Assembly (NCBI GenBank): GCA_964569085.1 | Contig: CAZMTA010000015.1 | Span: 27,300 to 91,299 of the forward strand | Length of the DNA stretch: 64,000 nucleotides | Source of the DNA: JAJCZZ01 sp964569085 | Lineage (GTDB): Bacteria; Gemmatimonadota; Gemmatimonadetes; Longimicrobiales; Gaopeijiaceae | Direction of reading: 5' to 3' | Shown here: positions 1 to 8,150 of the stretch, one piece after another | Layout: every line of letters starts with the position of its first letter | Numbering within the stretch: position 1 is the stretch's first letter | Notes under the pieces: generated by a model | The model's input: only the letters and a program-made list of their open reading frames with translations | Databases searched by the model: none | What the model was told of the DNA's origin: nothing | Translations under genes and position numbers: made by a program

Positions 1-196
1 CACCCTCTACGGCGACCCGGCGTACGCCCAGCTCGGGCGCAGCGCCGCCGTGGAGATCCGCACCGGAGCCGAGGACGGCTCGGAGATGGGGGTGTGGAGC
101 ACGCTCAAGCAGCCGCAACGCGCGGCCAACCTCGAGGCGAGCCTGGAGGAGTACCTCCCGTTCGGCCTCGAGGCCGGCTTCGTCTTCGTCACCTGA
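1..196 (+). CDS. C-terminal fragment of an unrecognised protein
   Basis: Only the last 64 codons are inside the window; the reading frame begins at base 2 and stops with TGA at 194-196. The visible tail is acidic, contains a phrase like AVEIRTGAEDGSEMGVW and ends in GFVFVT. I do not recognise a family. The DUF6519 gene starts 16 bases downstream on the same strand, so the two probably share an operon. Because DUF6519 genes commonly sit at the end of contractile-injection or phage-tail-like clusters, this could be a component of such a cluster, but nothing in the fragment itself proves that. Confidence 0.7.
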   Translation, partial: TLYGDPAYAQLGRSAAVEIRTGAEDGSEMGVWSTLKQPQRAANLEASLEEYLPFGLEAGFVFVT

Positions 197-212
197 GACC
201 GAAGGTCCTCCG

Positions 213-3200
213 ATGAAAAGCGACATGTCCCGCGTGACGTTCGAGCGCACGCGCCACTACAAGCGGGTTCCGCTGCAGCAGGGGCGCGTCCAGACCGACG
301 CCGACGCCAACGAGCAGCAGGCCATCGCCCAGCACCGCGTCGAGACCGAGGCGCTGGACCTGATCGGCGGGTGCGGGGGGCCCCTCCACGCCGCGGGCTT
401 CGGGATCACGCCCGACGGGGACGACCTGCGCGTCGGTGCCGGGCGGTACTACGTCCACGGCGTCCTCTGCGAGAACGAGGAGGAGGTCGGGTACGCCGAG
501 CAGCCCGACTACCCCCTGGACCCGGCGTGGCTGGCCGGTCTGGCCGACCCGCCCCTCACCCTCCCTCCCGCCGACGGGGCGTACCTGGCGTACCTGGACG
601 TCTGGGAGCGGCACCTGACGGCCCTGGAGGCCCCCTGGATCCGGGAGGTGGCGCTGGGCGGGCCCGACACCGCCACCCGCATCAAGACCGTCTGGCAGGT
701 GAAGCTCCACGCCCTCGAGGCCGGCGACCCCGACCCCGGGGACCTGGACTGCCTGAGCGACGTGCCCTCCTGGGCGGCGGCCACCGCCCCCTCCACCGGC
801 GAGCTCGGGGCCCGGTCCGAGGCGGGCTCACCGTCCGACGACCCGTGCATCGTGACGCCGGGGGCGGGCTACCGCCGCCTGGAGAACCAGCTCTACCGGG
901 TGGAGGTCCACGCCGGCGGCCCGCGCAACGACTCGATCTTCAAGTGGGACCGGGACAACGGCACGGTGCTGGCCCGCCTGGAGGCCCAGAACGGGACGCT
1001 GGACGAGTGGACGGTGAGCAGCGTCGGGCGGGACGACGTGCTCCGCTTCGCGCCCGGCGACCTGGTGGAGCTCACCGACGACGGCCGGGAGCTCCACGGC
1101 CGCGCGGGCACCCTGGTCCGGGTGACCAGCGTGGAGGGGAAGGTGGTGACGGTGGATCCGGCCACCGTGATCCCCGCCGGCGGATCGCTGGACATGGCCG
1201 ACTTCCCGGACAACCCCAAGGTCCGCCGCTGGAACGGCGTCCTGGACGGCGTCACCAACCAGGACTGGCGGGACCTGGAGGACGGGGTCCAGGTGCGGCT
1301 CCGCGGCGGCAACGGCCCCGACGGCGAGCCCCGCCGCTACCGCGTGGGCGACTGGTGGACGATCCCCGCCCGCACCAACACCGGGGACGTGGAGTGGCCC
1401 GCCGAGAACGACGGGTGGCGCCCCGCCGCCGGCACCCGCCACGACTACTGCCGGCTGGCCGTGCTCGAGTACGCCGGGGGCGCCGGGTGGAGCGAGCCCG
1501 AGGACTGCCGGAACCTCTTTCCCCCCGTCACCGAGCTCACGCACCTCCACTACGCCGGCGGCGACGGCCAGGAGTGCATGCCGGGCCAGGAGCTCCCGCT
1601 CTCCCTGAGGGTGGGCGTGGCCAACGGCAGCCATCCCGTGGAGGGCGCGCGGGTCCGCTTCACGGTGGCGTCGGGCGGCGCCGAGATCGCCGAGGCCAGC
1701 GGCGGGGCGGGCCAGGCCGAGCTGGAGGTGGCGACCGGGCCCGACGGGCAGGCCGAGTGCTTCTGGAGCCCCGCCGCCGACCCGCTGAGCGTCGACGCGG
1801 CGCTCCTGGACGCCGCCGGGGACCCCGTGCCGCACACGGTGCGCTTCGGCGCGAACCTGAGCACCGCGGACCAGGTGGCCTACACCCCCGCCGACGGGTG
1901 CGCCATGCCCGACTCGGTGGACACCGTCCAGGAGGCGCTGGACGCCCTGTGCGCCCGGGAGGGCTCGGGGTGCGCGGTCACCATCGGCCCCGGCGACGAC
2001 TGGCGGGAGCGGGCCGAGGCGGCGCTGGAGGCCGCCGACGACCTGCACCTCTGCTTCCGGGCGGGCTCCTACGTCCTGGACGCGCCCCTGGCGGTGCAGG
2101 GCAAGGGCCACGTGAGCATCACCGGGTGCGGCCCCGCCACCCGGTTCCGCGCCCAGGGGACCGAGACGGTCTTCGCCGCGGAGGGGTGCCGGAGCATCCG
2201 CTTCGCCGACTTCCGGGCCGAGGCGGACTTCGCCGGGGACCTGCGGGACGACGAGGCGGCCGAGCACCTCCGGGGCGTCCTGGACGTGGTCGACTGCGAC
2301 GCCGCCACGGTGGAGCGGATCTCGGCGCGCTGCGCCGGCGGGGTGCGCCGCGCGGTGGCCGGCATCACGGTGCGGGAGCGGAAGCCGGGGCGCCTGGACG
2401 GGCGCCACTCGGTCCGCGTCCGCGGCTGCGACGTGGCGGTGGGCCACCGCCAGACGGGCATCCTCGTGGTGAACGCCGACCGGGCGCTGGTGGAGGACAA
2501 CCGGATCTGGGTCACCGGACGCCCCGAGGGCCTCGGGGTGGCGGACCACGCGGCCGCCGACGGCCACCTCCGCACCGTGCTGGCCGAGGCGCTCCTGGGG
2601 CAGCCCGAGGTGGGGCTGCGGGTGGGCACCCGGTTTCCCCTCACCGAGATGCGCCGCCGCCTGCTGCGGGCGGGGCTGACCCAGGACGCGGGGGAGGTCC
2701 GGACCCGGGTCACGCTGGGGGAGCGGACCTTCACGCTCTCCTTCTTCACCCCCGTGGACGTCGTGCAGATCTGGCCGGCCGTCCTGGAGGAGCACCCCGT
2801 GGAGACGGGGAGCACCGCGGCCAGCGTGGAGCAGCACCTCCACACCCTCACGAACCGGCTCCTCCAGGGTCGGCTGCAGGGCGGGCGGGCCTCCAGGGAT
2901 CTGGCCGAGTGGGTCGAGCGGGTGGTGGCCCGCATGCCCGCGGTGGCCTCCCAGGGGATCGTCGTGGCCAAGAACGAAGCGCCGGAGGGCGCGCCCCCGG
3001 CGCCGGACCTCCGGGTCCTGAACAACCGGGTGGAGGGGTGCCAGCAGGGGCTCCACCTCGGCGCCAGCCACGGCACCGCCGGGCAGGACCTGCCCGAGTG
3101 CGCCCACGACGCCCTGGACACCGTGCTGGTCCAGGGCAACGCCGTGGACGTGGTCCTCTCTCCCGAGACCTCCCGGGAGCGGCACGGGATCTTCGTGGGG

Positions 3201-3491
3201 AACGCCCGCCACCTCACGGTCCAGGACAACCGGGTGCGGGTACGGCGGACCCAGGCCGGCGGGGTGTGGCGAGTCGACGGGATCCGGGCGTGGGGCTTCT
3301 TCGGGCCCCTGGTCCTCCTCCGCCAGAACCTCACCGAGGGCGCCGACGTGGGCATCCGCATGGTGCCCGGCGGAGCGGACCAGTGCTGGCCCTCCGTCCG
3401 CCACTGGTACATCTCGGACAACGCGGCCGTCGGGGCCGAGCCCGGGGTCGAGGCGCCCAGCTCCGTGGTCCAGGAGCGCAACCGATCTTGA
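213..3491 (+). CDS. DUF6519 protein with Ig-like and right-handed beta-helix domains
   Basis: A 1092-residue protein. The N-terminus (SRVTFERTRHY, then LQQGRVQTDADANEQ) is the typical opening of DUF6519, which covers roughly residues 1-430. Residues about 445-545 look like a bacterial Ig-like domain (VEGARVRFTVASGG). From about residue 585 to the end the repeated short strands with Val/Asn/Gly turns (LVEDNRI, LRVLNNRVEG, LTVQDNRVRV) indicate a pectate-lyase-like right-handed beta-helix. DUF6519 proteins are often encoded with contractile-injection or tail-like particles, where beta-helices serve as spikes or fibres; a role at the particle tip or as cargo is inference. No signal peptide is seen. 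ATG 213 was chosen because it begins the family match. Its stop codon overlaps the -35 element of the promoter proposed downstream. Confidence 0.85.
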   Translation: MKSDMSRVTFERTRHYKRVPLQQGRVQTDADANEQQAIAQHRVETEALDLIGGCGGPLHAAGFGITPDGDDLRVGAGRYYVHGVLCENEEEVGYAEQPDYPLDPAWLAGLADPPLTLPPADGAYLAYLDVWERHLTALEAPWIREVALGGPDTATRIKTVWQVKLHALEAGDPDPGDLDCLSDVPSWAAATAPSTGELGARSEAGSPSDDPCIVTPGAGYRRLENQLYRVEVHAGGPRNDSIFKWDRDNGTVLARLEAQNGTLDEWTVSSVGRDDVLRFAPGDLVELTDDGRELHGRAGTLVRVTSVEGKVVTVDPATVIPAGGSLDMADFPDNPKVRRWNGVLDGVTNQDWRDLEDGVQVRLRGGNGPDGEPRRYRVGDWWTIPARTNTGDVEWPAENDGWRPAAGTRHDYCRLAVLEYAGGAGWSEPEDCRNLFPPVTELTHLHYAGGDGQECMPGQELPLSLRVGVANGSHPVEGARVRFTVASGGAEIAEASGGAGQAELEVATGPDGQAECFWSPAADPLSVDAALLDAAGDPVPHTVRFGANLSTADQVAYTPADGCAMPDSVDTVQEALDALCAREGSGCAVTIGPGDDWRERAEAALEAADDLHLCFRAGSYVLDAPLAVQGKGHVSITGCGPATRFRAQGTETVFAAEGCRSIRFADFRAEADFAGDLRDDEAAEHLRGVLDVVDCDAATVERISARCAGGVRRAVAGITVRERKPGRLDGRHSVRVRGCDVAVGHRQTGILVVNADRALVEDNRIWVTGRPEGLGVADHAAADGHLRTVLAEALLGQPEVGLRVGTRFPLTEMRRRLLRAGLTQDAGEVRTRVTLGERTFTLSFFTPVDVVQIWPAVLEEHPVETGSTAASVEQHLHTLTNRLLQGRLQGGRASRDLAEWVERVVARMPAVASQGIVVAKNEAPEGAPPAPDLRVLNNRVEGCQQGLHLGASHGTAGQDLPECAHDALDTVLVQGNAVDVVLSPETSRERHGIFVGNARHLTVQDNRVRVRRTQAGGVWRVDGIRAWGFFGPLVLLRQNLTEGADVGIRMVPGGADQCWPSVRHWYISDNAAVGAEPGVEAPSSVVQERNRS

Positions 3492-3516
3492 CCGGGGTGG
3501 AGGGGCCCCGTAGCGT
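3488..3516 (+). promoter_or_regulatory. possible sigma-70 promoter for a small RNA
   Basis: TTGACC (3488-3493), a 17-base spacer, then TAGCGT (3511-3516). The -35 is a 5/6 match and the -10 is weak, but the spacing is ideal. The -35 overlaps the stop codon of the DUF6519 gene, and a set of hairpins ending in a terminator begins directly downstream. Confidence 0.35.
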
Positions 3517-3612
3517 GGAGTAGCACTATCTCCGGTGTGTGGCTTTCGAGCCATGCCGAGGTTCGAGTCCTCGCCGAGCGGCAGGCCCTCAAAGGCCTGC
3601 CGCTCGTGTTTT
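3517..3612 (+). ncRNA. candidate structured small RNA with a tRNA-like T-arm
   Basis: Four hairpins are packed almost without spacers: TGGAG/CTCCG (3516-3534, 9-base loop); an 8-bp stem with a TTCG loop (3537-3556); CGAGG-TTCGAGT-CCTCG (3557-3573), which is an exact tRNA T-arm shape; and a 13-bp terminator stem (3575-3606). There is a promoter-like sequence just upstream. A conventional tRNA does not fold: the seven bases after the T-arm (CCGAGCG) have no 5' partner upstream and no 7-base anticodon loop is present. It could be a novel regulatory RNA, a degenerate tRNA, or a tRNA 3' remnant left by an integrated element. Existence as a transcript is inference. Confidence 0.35.
3575..3612 (+). 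terminator. strong intrinsic terminator
   Basis: A perfect 13-bp stem (3575-3587 with 3594-3606) encloses the loop CTCAAA and is followed by TGTTTT (3607-3612). The T-rich tail shows plus-strand polarity. It closes the DUF6519 transcript and the candidate small RNA, and separates them from the convergent vapC gene. Confidence 0.85.
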
Positions 3613-3628
3613 CAGGGGGGTCGTCCGG

Positions 3629-4021
3629 TCAGGGGACGACGACCTCCGCCGCGTGCCCCGCCGCGTTCCCGATGCGGGCGTCGAAGGTCACGAGGGGGCA
3701 GTCCAACGCCTCCGCGAGGGCGACGTAGGTGGCGTCGTAGGCGGTCAGGTTGGCCCGGAGGGACCACATGCGGGCCAGCATCGGCTCGTGCCGGTATCGG
3801 CGAATCGGGAGCTCCGCGAGGGCGGCGACCGATGCCGCCCCACGGGACGACTCCAACCACCCCCGGGCCTCCAGCCGCCTCAAGGTGTGGGAGACCTCCG
3901 CGTCCATGAGCGCCGGGGCATGCCACCCTCCCTCGGAGCCTTCGACCAGGCGCCTCAGGCCCGGATGTCGCTCCGGTCGGAGAAGCAGCTCGACCACCGC
4001 GGAGGCGTCGAGGACGATCAC
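3629..4021 (-). CDS. vapC: VapC-type PIN-domain toxin
   Basis: A 130-residue PIN-domain ribonuclease, toxin of a type II toxin-antitoxin pair; VapC toxins cleave RNA and are silenced by binding VapB. The expected acidic residues are present: Asp5 (VLDASAVVE), Glu42 (MDAEVS), Asp96 (TAYDATYVALAE) and Asp114 (VTFDARI), at normal family length. The start is GTG at 4021, whose bases form a GTGA overlap with the vapB stop, indicating translational coupling; an upstream extension into the antitoxin in this frame lacks family similarity. It is cotranscribed behind vapB and should be repressed by the VapBC complex at the operator near 4245-4280. The RNA target cannot be told from sequence. Confidence 0.92.
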   Translation of the reverse strand: MIVLDASAVVELLLRPERHPGLRRLVEGSEGGWHAPALMDAEVSHTLRRLEARGWLESSRGAASVAALAELPIRRYRHEPMLARMWSLRANLTAYDATYVALAEALDCPLVTFDARIGNAAGHAAEVVVP

Positions 4022-4248
4022 TCGGCGTCGCGCATACGCCGGATGATGTCGGCGGCGGGTTCGGGAAGCTCCACCGGAGGCAGCTCCCGTAGTCGCGCCA
4101 GCACGTCCTCCATCGTGGGCCGTTCCACCGCCCGCTCCAGCGCCTCGAGGCAGAAGTCGGAGAGGCTGCGTCCCTCCCGCGCCGCCCGGGCCTTGGCCTT
4201 CCTGTGCAGCTCGTCGGGTACGTTCCGGATCTGGATCATGACAGACAT
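4018..4248 (-). CDS. vapB: VapB-type antitoxin (FitA/Arc-like ribbon-helix-helix)
   Basis: A 76-residue antitoxin. The N-terminal part MIQIRNVPDELHRKAKARAA is a classic Arc/MetJ ribbon-helix-helix DNA-binding domain of the FitA/VapB type; the C-terminal tail (LPEPAADIIRRMRDAE) is the flexible part expected to wrap into the VapC active site. The start could be ATG 4248 (MSVM) or ATG 4239; the first is annotated. The gene overlaps vapC by four bases. Three ACATGT boxes just upstream of the start are a likely self-operator. An isolated TA pair next to the candidate RNA and DUF6519 gene fits an accessory segment. Confidence 0.9.
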   Translation of the reverse strand: MSVMIQIRNVPDELHRKAKARAAREGRSLSDFCLEALERAVERPTMEDVLARLRELPPVELPEPAADIIRRMRDAE

Positions 4249-4280
4249 GTGTACAACATGTTCCCATGCGCCGAACATGT
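4245..4280. promoter_or_regulatory. VapBC operator: three ACATGT boxes
   Basis: The hexamer ACATGT, itself a palindrome, occurs at 4245-4250, 4256-4261 and 4275-4280. The first two flank a GTAC core and form an almost perfect dyad; the first box overlaps the vapB start codon. This is the layout expected for cooperative ribbon-helix-helix autorepression. The area is AT-richer than its surroundings. Confidence 0.6.
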
Positions 4281-4383
4281 CCAGATGGGACGCATCCGCC
4301 TCCCTTGCCCATTCCGTCGCGCATTCCCGAGCTTGGGGACCTGCCGCCCGGCAGCCGATCCGTCCCGAGCCCACGCGCCCGCC

Positions 4384-7300
4384 ATGTCCCGACCGACCCT
4401 CCCCGTCCTCGCCTGCGCCGCCCTCCTGGCGGCCGCCGCGTCCCTCCCCGCCCCCCTGGCCGCCCAGGCCGACACCGTGGGCGCCTCCTCCGAGGACCTC
4501 CCCCTCCCGGTGGACCGGCGGCTCCCCCTGGAGCTGGACGAGGGGACGTGGATGAGCGTGGACGTCTCCCCCGACGGCCGGACGCTCGTCTTCGACCTCC
4601 TGGGCGACCTCTGGCTCCTCCCCGTGGAGGGCGGCCGCGCCGAGCGGCTCACCTCCGGCCTCGCCTTCGACGCCCAGCCCCGCTTCAGCCCCGACGGGGA
4701 GCGGATCGTCTTCACCTCCGACCGGAGCGGCGGGCAGAACGTCTGGGTCATGGCCGTGGACGGATCGGACACGATCCAGGTCAGCGAGGGCGAGGCGAAC
4801 CGCGTCGAGTCCCCCGAGTGGACGCCCGACGGCCGCTACGTCGTGGGCTCCCTGGGCGGCTTCCGCGGCGGCGGCCTCCCGTCCCTCCACCTCTGGCACG
4901 TGGACGGCGGCTCCGGGGTGGAGCTCGTCGACGAGGACGGCGAGAAGCACCTGGGCGCGGCCTTCGGGCCCGACGGGCGCTGGATCTGGTACGCCCGGCG
5001 CCGCGGCGACTGGCAGTACAACGCCCAGCTCCCCCAGTACCAGCTCGCGGCCTACGACCGGGAGACCGGCGAGAGCTACACCCGCTCCTCGCGCTGGGGC
5101 TCGGGCTTCCGCCCCACCCTCTCGCCCGACGGCCGCTGGCTGGTCTACGGCACCCGGCACGACGCCGACACGGGGCTTCGCATCCGCGATCTCGACTCGG
5201 GCGAGGAGCGCTGGCTGGCCTACCCGGTCCAGAGCGACGACCAGGAGTCCCGGGCCACCCTGGACGTCCTCCCCGGCATGTCCTTCACCCCCGACTCCCG
5301 GGCGCTGGTGGCCTCCTGGGGCGGCAAGCTCTGGCGCGTGCCCGTGGGCGAGGACGGCGCGCCCGGCGAGGCCGAGGAGATCCCCTTCCGCATCCAGGAC
5401 GAGCTGGCCGTGGGGCCCATCCTCGACTTCGACTTCCCCGTCGAGGACACCGAGACCTTCACCGTCCGCCAGATCCGGGATCCGGTCCCCTCGCCCGACG
5501 GCCGCCGCATCGCCTTCACCGCGCTGGACCGGCTGTACGTGGCCGACGCCGACGGGACGGACGTGCGCCGGGTCACCGACGCGGGGGTGAGCGAGCACTT
5601 CCCGGCGTGGTCGCCCGACGGGCGCACCCTGGCCTACACGACGTGGGAGGGCGACCGCGGCCACCTCTACCGGGTGGCGGCCTCCGGCGGCTCCCCGACC
5701 CGCCTGTCCTCCGAGGCGGGGATCTGGGTCCGGCCCGCGTGGTCGCCCGACGGCGAGCGCATCGTGGCGCTCCGCGGCTCGGCCGCCTCGTACCGGGAGA
5801 CCGCGGGCGGCTTCGGCGGCGCCTCCCCCCGCCCCACCGAGATCGTGTGGCTCCCCGCGTCGGGCGGGCCCTCCGACGCGACGCTGGTGGCGCCCACCGA
5901 CGGCCGCCACGCGCCCCACTTCGTGCGGGGCTCGGACCGCATCTTCCTCCACGACCGCTCCGACGACGTCCTGGTGAGCCTCCGCTGGGACGGCACGGAC
6001 GAGCGCGAGCACGTGAAGGTGACCGGCCCGCGCCCGCCCAACTCCGACGAGGGGCTCGACCCGTCGCTCCTCCTCATGGCCCCCGAGGGCGATCAGGCCC
6101 TGGCCCTCATCGAGGGGCAGATCTTCACGGTCACCGTGCCGCTGGTGGGCGCCGAGGCCCCGACCATCAGCGTCGCCAACCCCGAGCGCGCGGCCTTCCC
6201 GGCGCGCCAGCTCACCGACATGGGCGGCGAGTTCCCGGTCTGGAGCGCCGACGGCTCGGCGGTCCACTGGGCGCTGGGCAACGCCTTCTTCCGCTACGAC
6301 CTGGCCGCCGCCGACGCGGCGTTCGAGGCGGAGGAGGAGGCCGAGGCGGCCCGGGAGGCGGACGAAGCCGAGGAGGAGGACCCCGGAGAGGACGAGGAGG
6401 AGGGCGAGGACGAGCCGGCCTACACCCCCGACGAGGTCCGGGTGGTCATCCAGGCCCCCCGGGACATCCCCCGGGGCACCGTCGTGCTCCGCGGCGCCAC
6501 GGTCCTGACCATGGCCGAGGAGGGCGGGGCCACCCCCGCCGTGGTCGAGGACGCCGACCTGGTGATCCGGGACAACCGCATCGTGGCCGTGGGTCCCACC
6601 GGCACCGTCGAGGTGCCCGCCGGCGCGGAGGTGCGGGACCTCCCGGGCCGGGTGATCGTGCCCGGGTTCGTCGACACCCACGCCCACATGCGCCCCTCCG
6701 GGGAGGTCCACCGCACCGACGTGTGGCCGTACCTGGCCAACCTCGCCTACGGCGTGACCACGACCCGCGACGCCCAGACCGGCACCTTCGACGTCCTCTC
6801 CTACGCCGACCAGGTGCGCGCCGGGACCCTCGTCGGCCCCCGGATCTACTCCACGGGCCGGGGCGTCTTCTGGCAGGACGACATCGACTCCCTGGAGAAG
6901 GCGCGGGACGTCCTGCGGAAGTACGCCGAGTACTTCGAGACCAAGACGCTCAAGATGTACGTCTCGGCGGCGCGGCAGGGACGGCAGCAGATCCTCATGG
7001 CGGCCCGGGAGATGGGGCTGATGCCCACCACAGAGGGCTCGCTGAACATCCGCCAGAACCTCACCGAGACGCTGGACGGCTATCCGGGGCTCGAGCACTC
7101 GCTCCCCATCTTCCCGGTCTACCGGGACGTGGTGGAGCTCTTCGCCGCCCAGCAGCGCACCTACACGCCCACCCTCCTGGTGACGTACGGAGGGCCGTGG
7201 GCGGAGAACTTCTTCTACGAGCGGGAGGACCCCCACGCCGACGCCAAGCTGCGGCGCTTCCTCCCCCACGAGGTGGTGGACGCCGCCTCGCGGCGCCGGG

Positions 7301-7746
7301 GCCAGTGGTTCCACGAGGACGAGTACGTCTTCCGGCGCCACGCCGAGTTCGTGCGGGAGCTGGTGGAGGCCGGCGGGAAGGCCGGCGTGGGCAGCCACGG
7401 CCAGCTCCAGGGCCTCGGGTACCACTGGGAGCTCTGGGCCATGGCGTCGGCGGACATGGATCCCATGGACGCCCTCCGCGTCGCCACGCTCCACGGCGCC
7501 GAGGCGCTGGGGCTCGAGGGCGACCTGGGGAGCGTGGAGCCCGGCAAGCTGGCCGATCTGGTCATCCTCGAGGCCGACCCCCGCCGCGATCTTCGCAACA
7601 CCACCCGCATCGAGTCGGTGATGATGAACGGGCGGCTCTACGACGCCGGCACGCTGGCGGAGACGTGGCCGCGCCAGCGCGAGATCGCGCCGCTCTGGTG
7701 GTGGGACGACGAGCCCGCGGACGTGCCGGGGCTGGAAGGCCGATGA
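4384..7746 (+). CDS. secreted TolB-like propeller / amidohydrolase fusion protein
   Basis: A 1120-residue exported protein. The start at 4384 gives a clean signal peptide ending in PLAAQ. Residues about 50-640 carry repeated SPDG motifs (FSPDGERIVF, WSPDGRTLAY) of TolB/PD40 propeller blades. An acidic linker (about residues 645-680, runs of Glu and Asp) leads to an amidohydrolase domain with the metal-binding VDTHAHM motif (His766, His768) and a C-terminal GKLADLVILEADP strand typical of imidazolonepropionase-like enzymes. Such fusions are usually annotated as amidohydrolase family proteins; the substrate is unknown, though peptides or cyclic amides are likely. The stop overlaps the next gene's ATG (ATGA). 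The reading frame is open far upstream, but that extension lacks an export signal. Confidence 0.88.
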   Translation: MSRPTLPVLACAALLAAAASLPAPLAAQADTVGASSEDLPLPVDRRLPLELDEGTWMSVDVSPDGRTLVFDLLGDLWLLPVEGGRAERLTSGLAFDAQPRFSPDGERIVFTSDRSGGQNVWVMAVDGSDTIQVSEGEANRVESPEWTPDGRYVVGSLGGFRGGGLPSLHLWHVDGGSGVELVDEDGEKHLGAAFGPDGRWIWYARRRGDWQYNAQLPQYQLAAYDRETGESYTRSSRWGSGFRPTLSPDGRWLVYGTRHDADTGLRIRDLDSGEERWLAYPVQSDDQESRATLDVLPGMSFTPDSRALVASWGGKLWRVPVGEDGAPGEAEEIPFRIQDELAVGPILDFDFPVEDTETFTVRQIRDPVPSPDGRRIAFTALDRLYVADADGTDVRRVTDAGVSEHFPAWSPDGRTLAYTTWEGDRGHLYRVAASGGSPTRLSSEAGIWVRPAWSPDGERIVALRGSAASYRETAGGFGGASPRPTEIVWLPASGGPSDATLVAPTDGRHAPHFVRGSDRIFLHDRSDDVLVSLRWDGTDEREHVKVTGPRPPNSDEGLDPSLLLMAPEGDQALALIEGQIFTVTVPLVGAEAPTISVANPERAAFPARQLTDMGGEFPVWSADGSAVHWALGNAFFRYDLAAADAAFEAEEEAEAAREADEAEEEDPGEDEEEGEDEPAYTPDEVRVVIQAPRDIPRGTVVLRGATVLTMAEEGGATPAVVEDADLVIRDNRIVAVGPTGTVEVPAGAEVRDLPGRVIVPGFVDTHAHMRPSGEVHRTDVWPYLANLAYGVTTTRDAQTGTFDVLSYADQVRAGTLVGPRIYSTGRGVFWQDDIDSLEKARDVLRKYAEYFETKTLKMYVSAARQGRQQILMAAREMGLMPTTEGSLNIRQNLTETLDGYPGLEHSLPIFPVYRDVVELFAAQQRTYTPTLLVTYGGPWAENFFYEREDPHADAKLRRFLPHEVVDAASRRRGQWFHEDEYVFRRHAEFVRELVEAGGKAGVGSHGQLQGLGYHWELWAMASADMDPMDALRVATLHGAEALGLEGDLGSVEPGKLADLVILEADPRRDLRNTTRIESVMMNGRLYDAGTLAETWPRQREIAPLWWWDDEPADVPGLEGR

Positions 7747-8126
7747 CGGGCCCCCAGGGTCCGGCGGGAGGCGTGCGCCCGGAAGAGGGCGCGTCCGGGG
7801 CGGGTGGCCCCCCTTCGGTGGGCGGGGACCGTCCAGACCCCGCCCCCCGCGGCTACGCCCACATCCGCGTCCTCCCGTGGGCCGCGGTGATCGCCGTGTG
7901 CCTCGGGCTGGTCCTCCTCCGCCTCCGGGACCGATGGACGGCGGCCCAGGAGGAGGGGATCCCCACGGCGGTGGTCCTGGTCCAGGGGGCGCTGGCCAAC
8001 TGGTACCTGCTCCTCCCCATCCTGGTCGCGGTCGTGTTCCTCGTTCCCTGGATGCGGGACCTCACCGGGCCCTTCTGGGGCGAGGAGCGGAACGTCCAGG
8101 CCCCGGGGCTCGACGACAAGCCCTGA
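7743..8126 (+). CDS. small membrane protein of unknown function
   Basis: A 127-residue protein whose ATG overlaps the stop of the amidohydrolase gene by four bases (ATGA), so the two are translationally coupled. The first 40 residues are low-complexity Gly/Pro/Ala. Two hydrophobic segments follow (VLPWAAVIAVCLGLVLL and WYLLLPILVAVVFLVPW), giving a two-helix inner-membrane protein with a short charged loop between them. No family recognised. The coupling suggests that it helps anchor, secrete or support the propeller-amidohydrolase, which is inference only. Confidence 0.72.
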   Translation: MTGPQGPAGGVRPEEGASGAGGPPSVGGDRPDPAPRGYAHIRVLPWAAVIAVCLGLVLLRLRDRWTAAQEEGIPTAVVLVQGALANWYLLLPILVAVVFLVPWMRDLTGPFWGEERNVQAPGLDDKP

Positions 8127-8150
8127 AGGCCGGCGCTCCGCCCGCTTCCC

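Noticed and set aside
3500..3600. A tRNA, possibly tRNA-Sec or tRNA-Ser
   Set aside because: The T-arm and a CTCCGGTG stretch resemble tRNA-Sec, but no 8-bp acceptor stem can be formed, the anticodon arm is missing and no UCA anticodon is present.
4018..7494. Very long minus-strand reading frame across the amidohydrolase gene
   Set aside because: Only the last 76 codons (the VapB antitoxin) are real; the rest is the antisense of a GC-rich gene with no family similarity.
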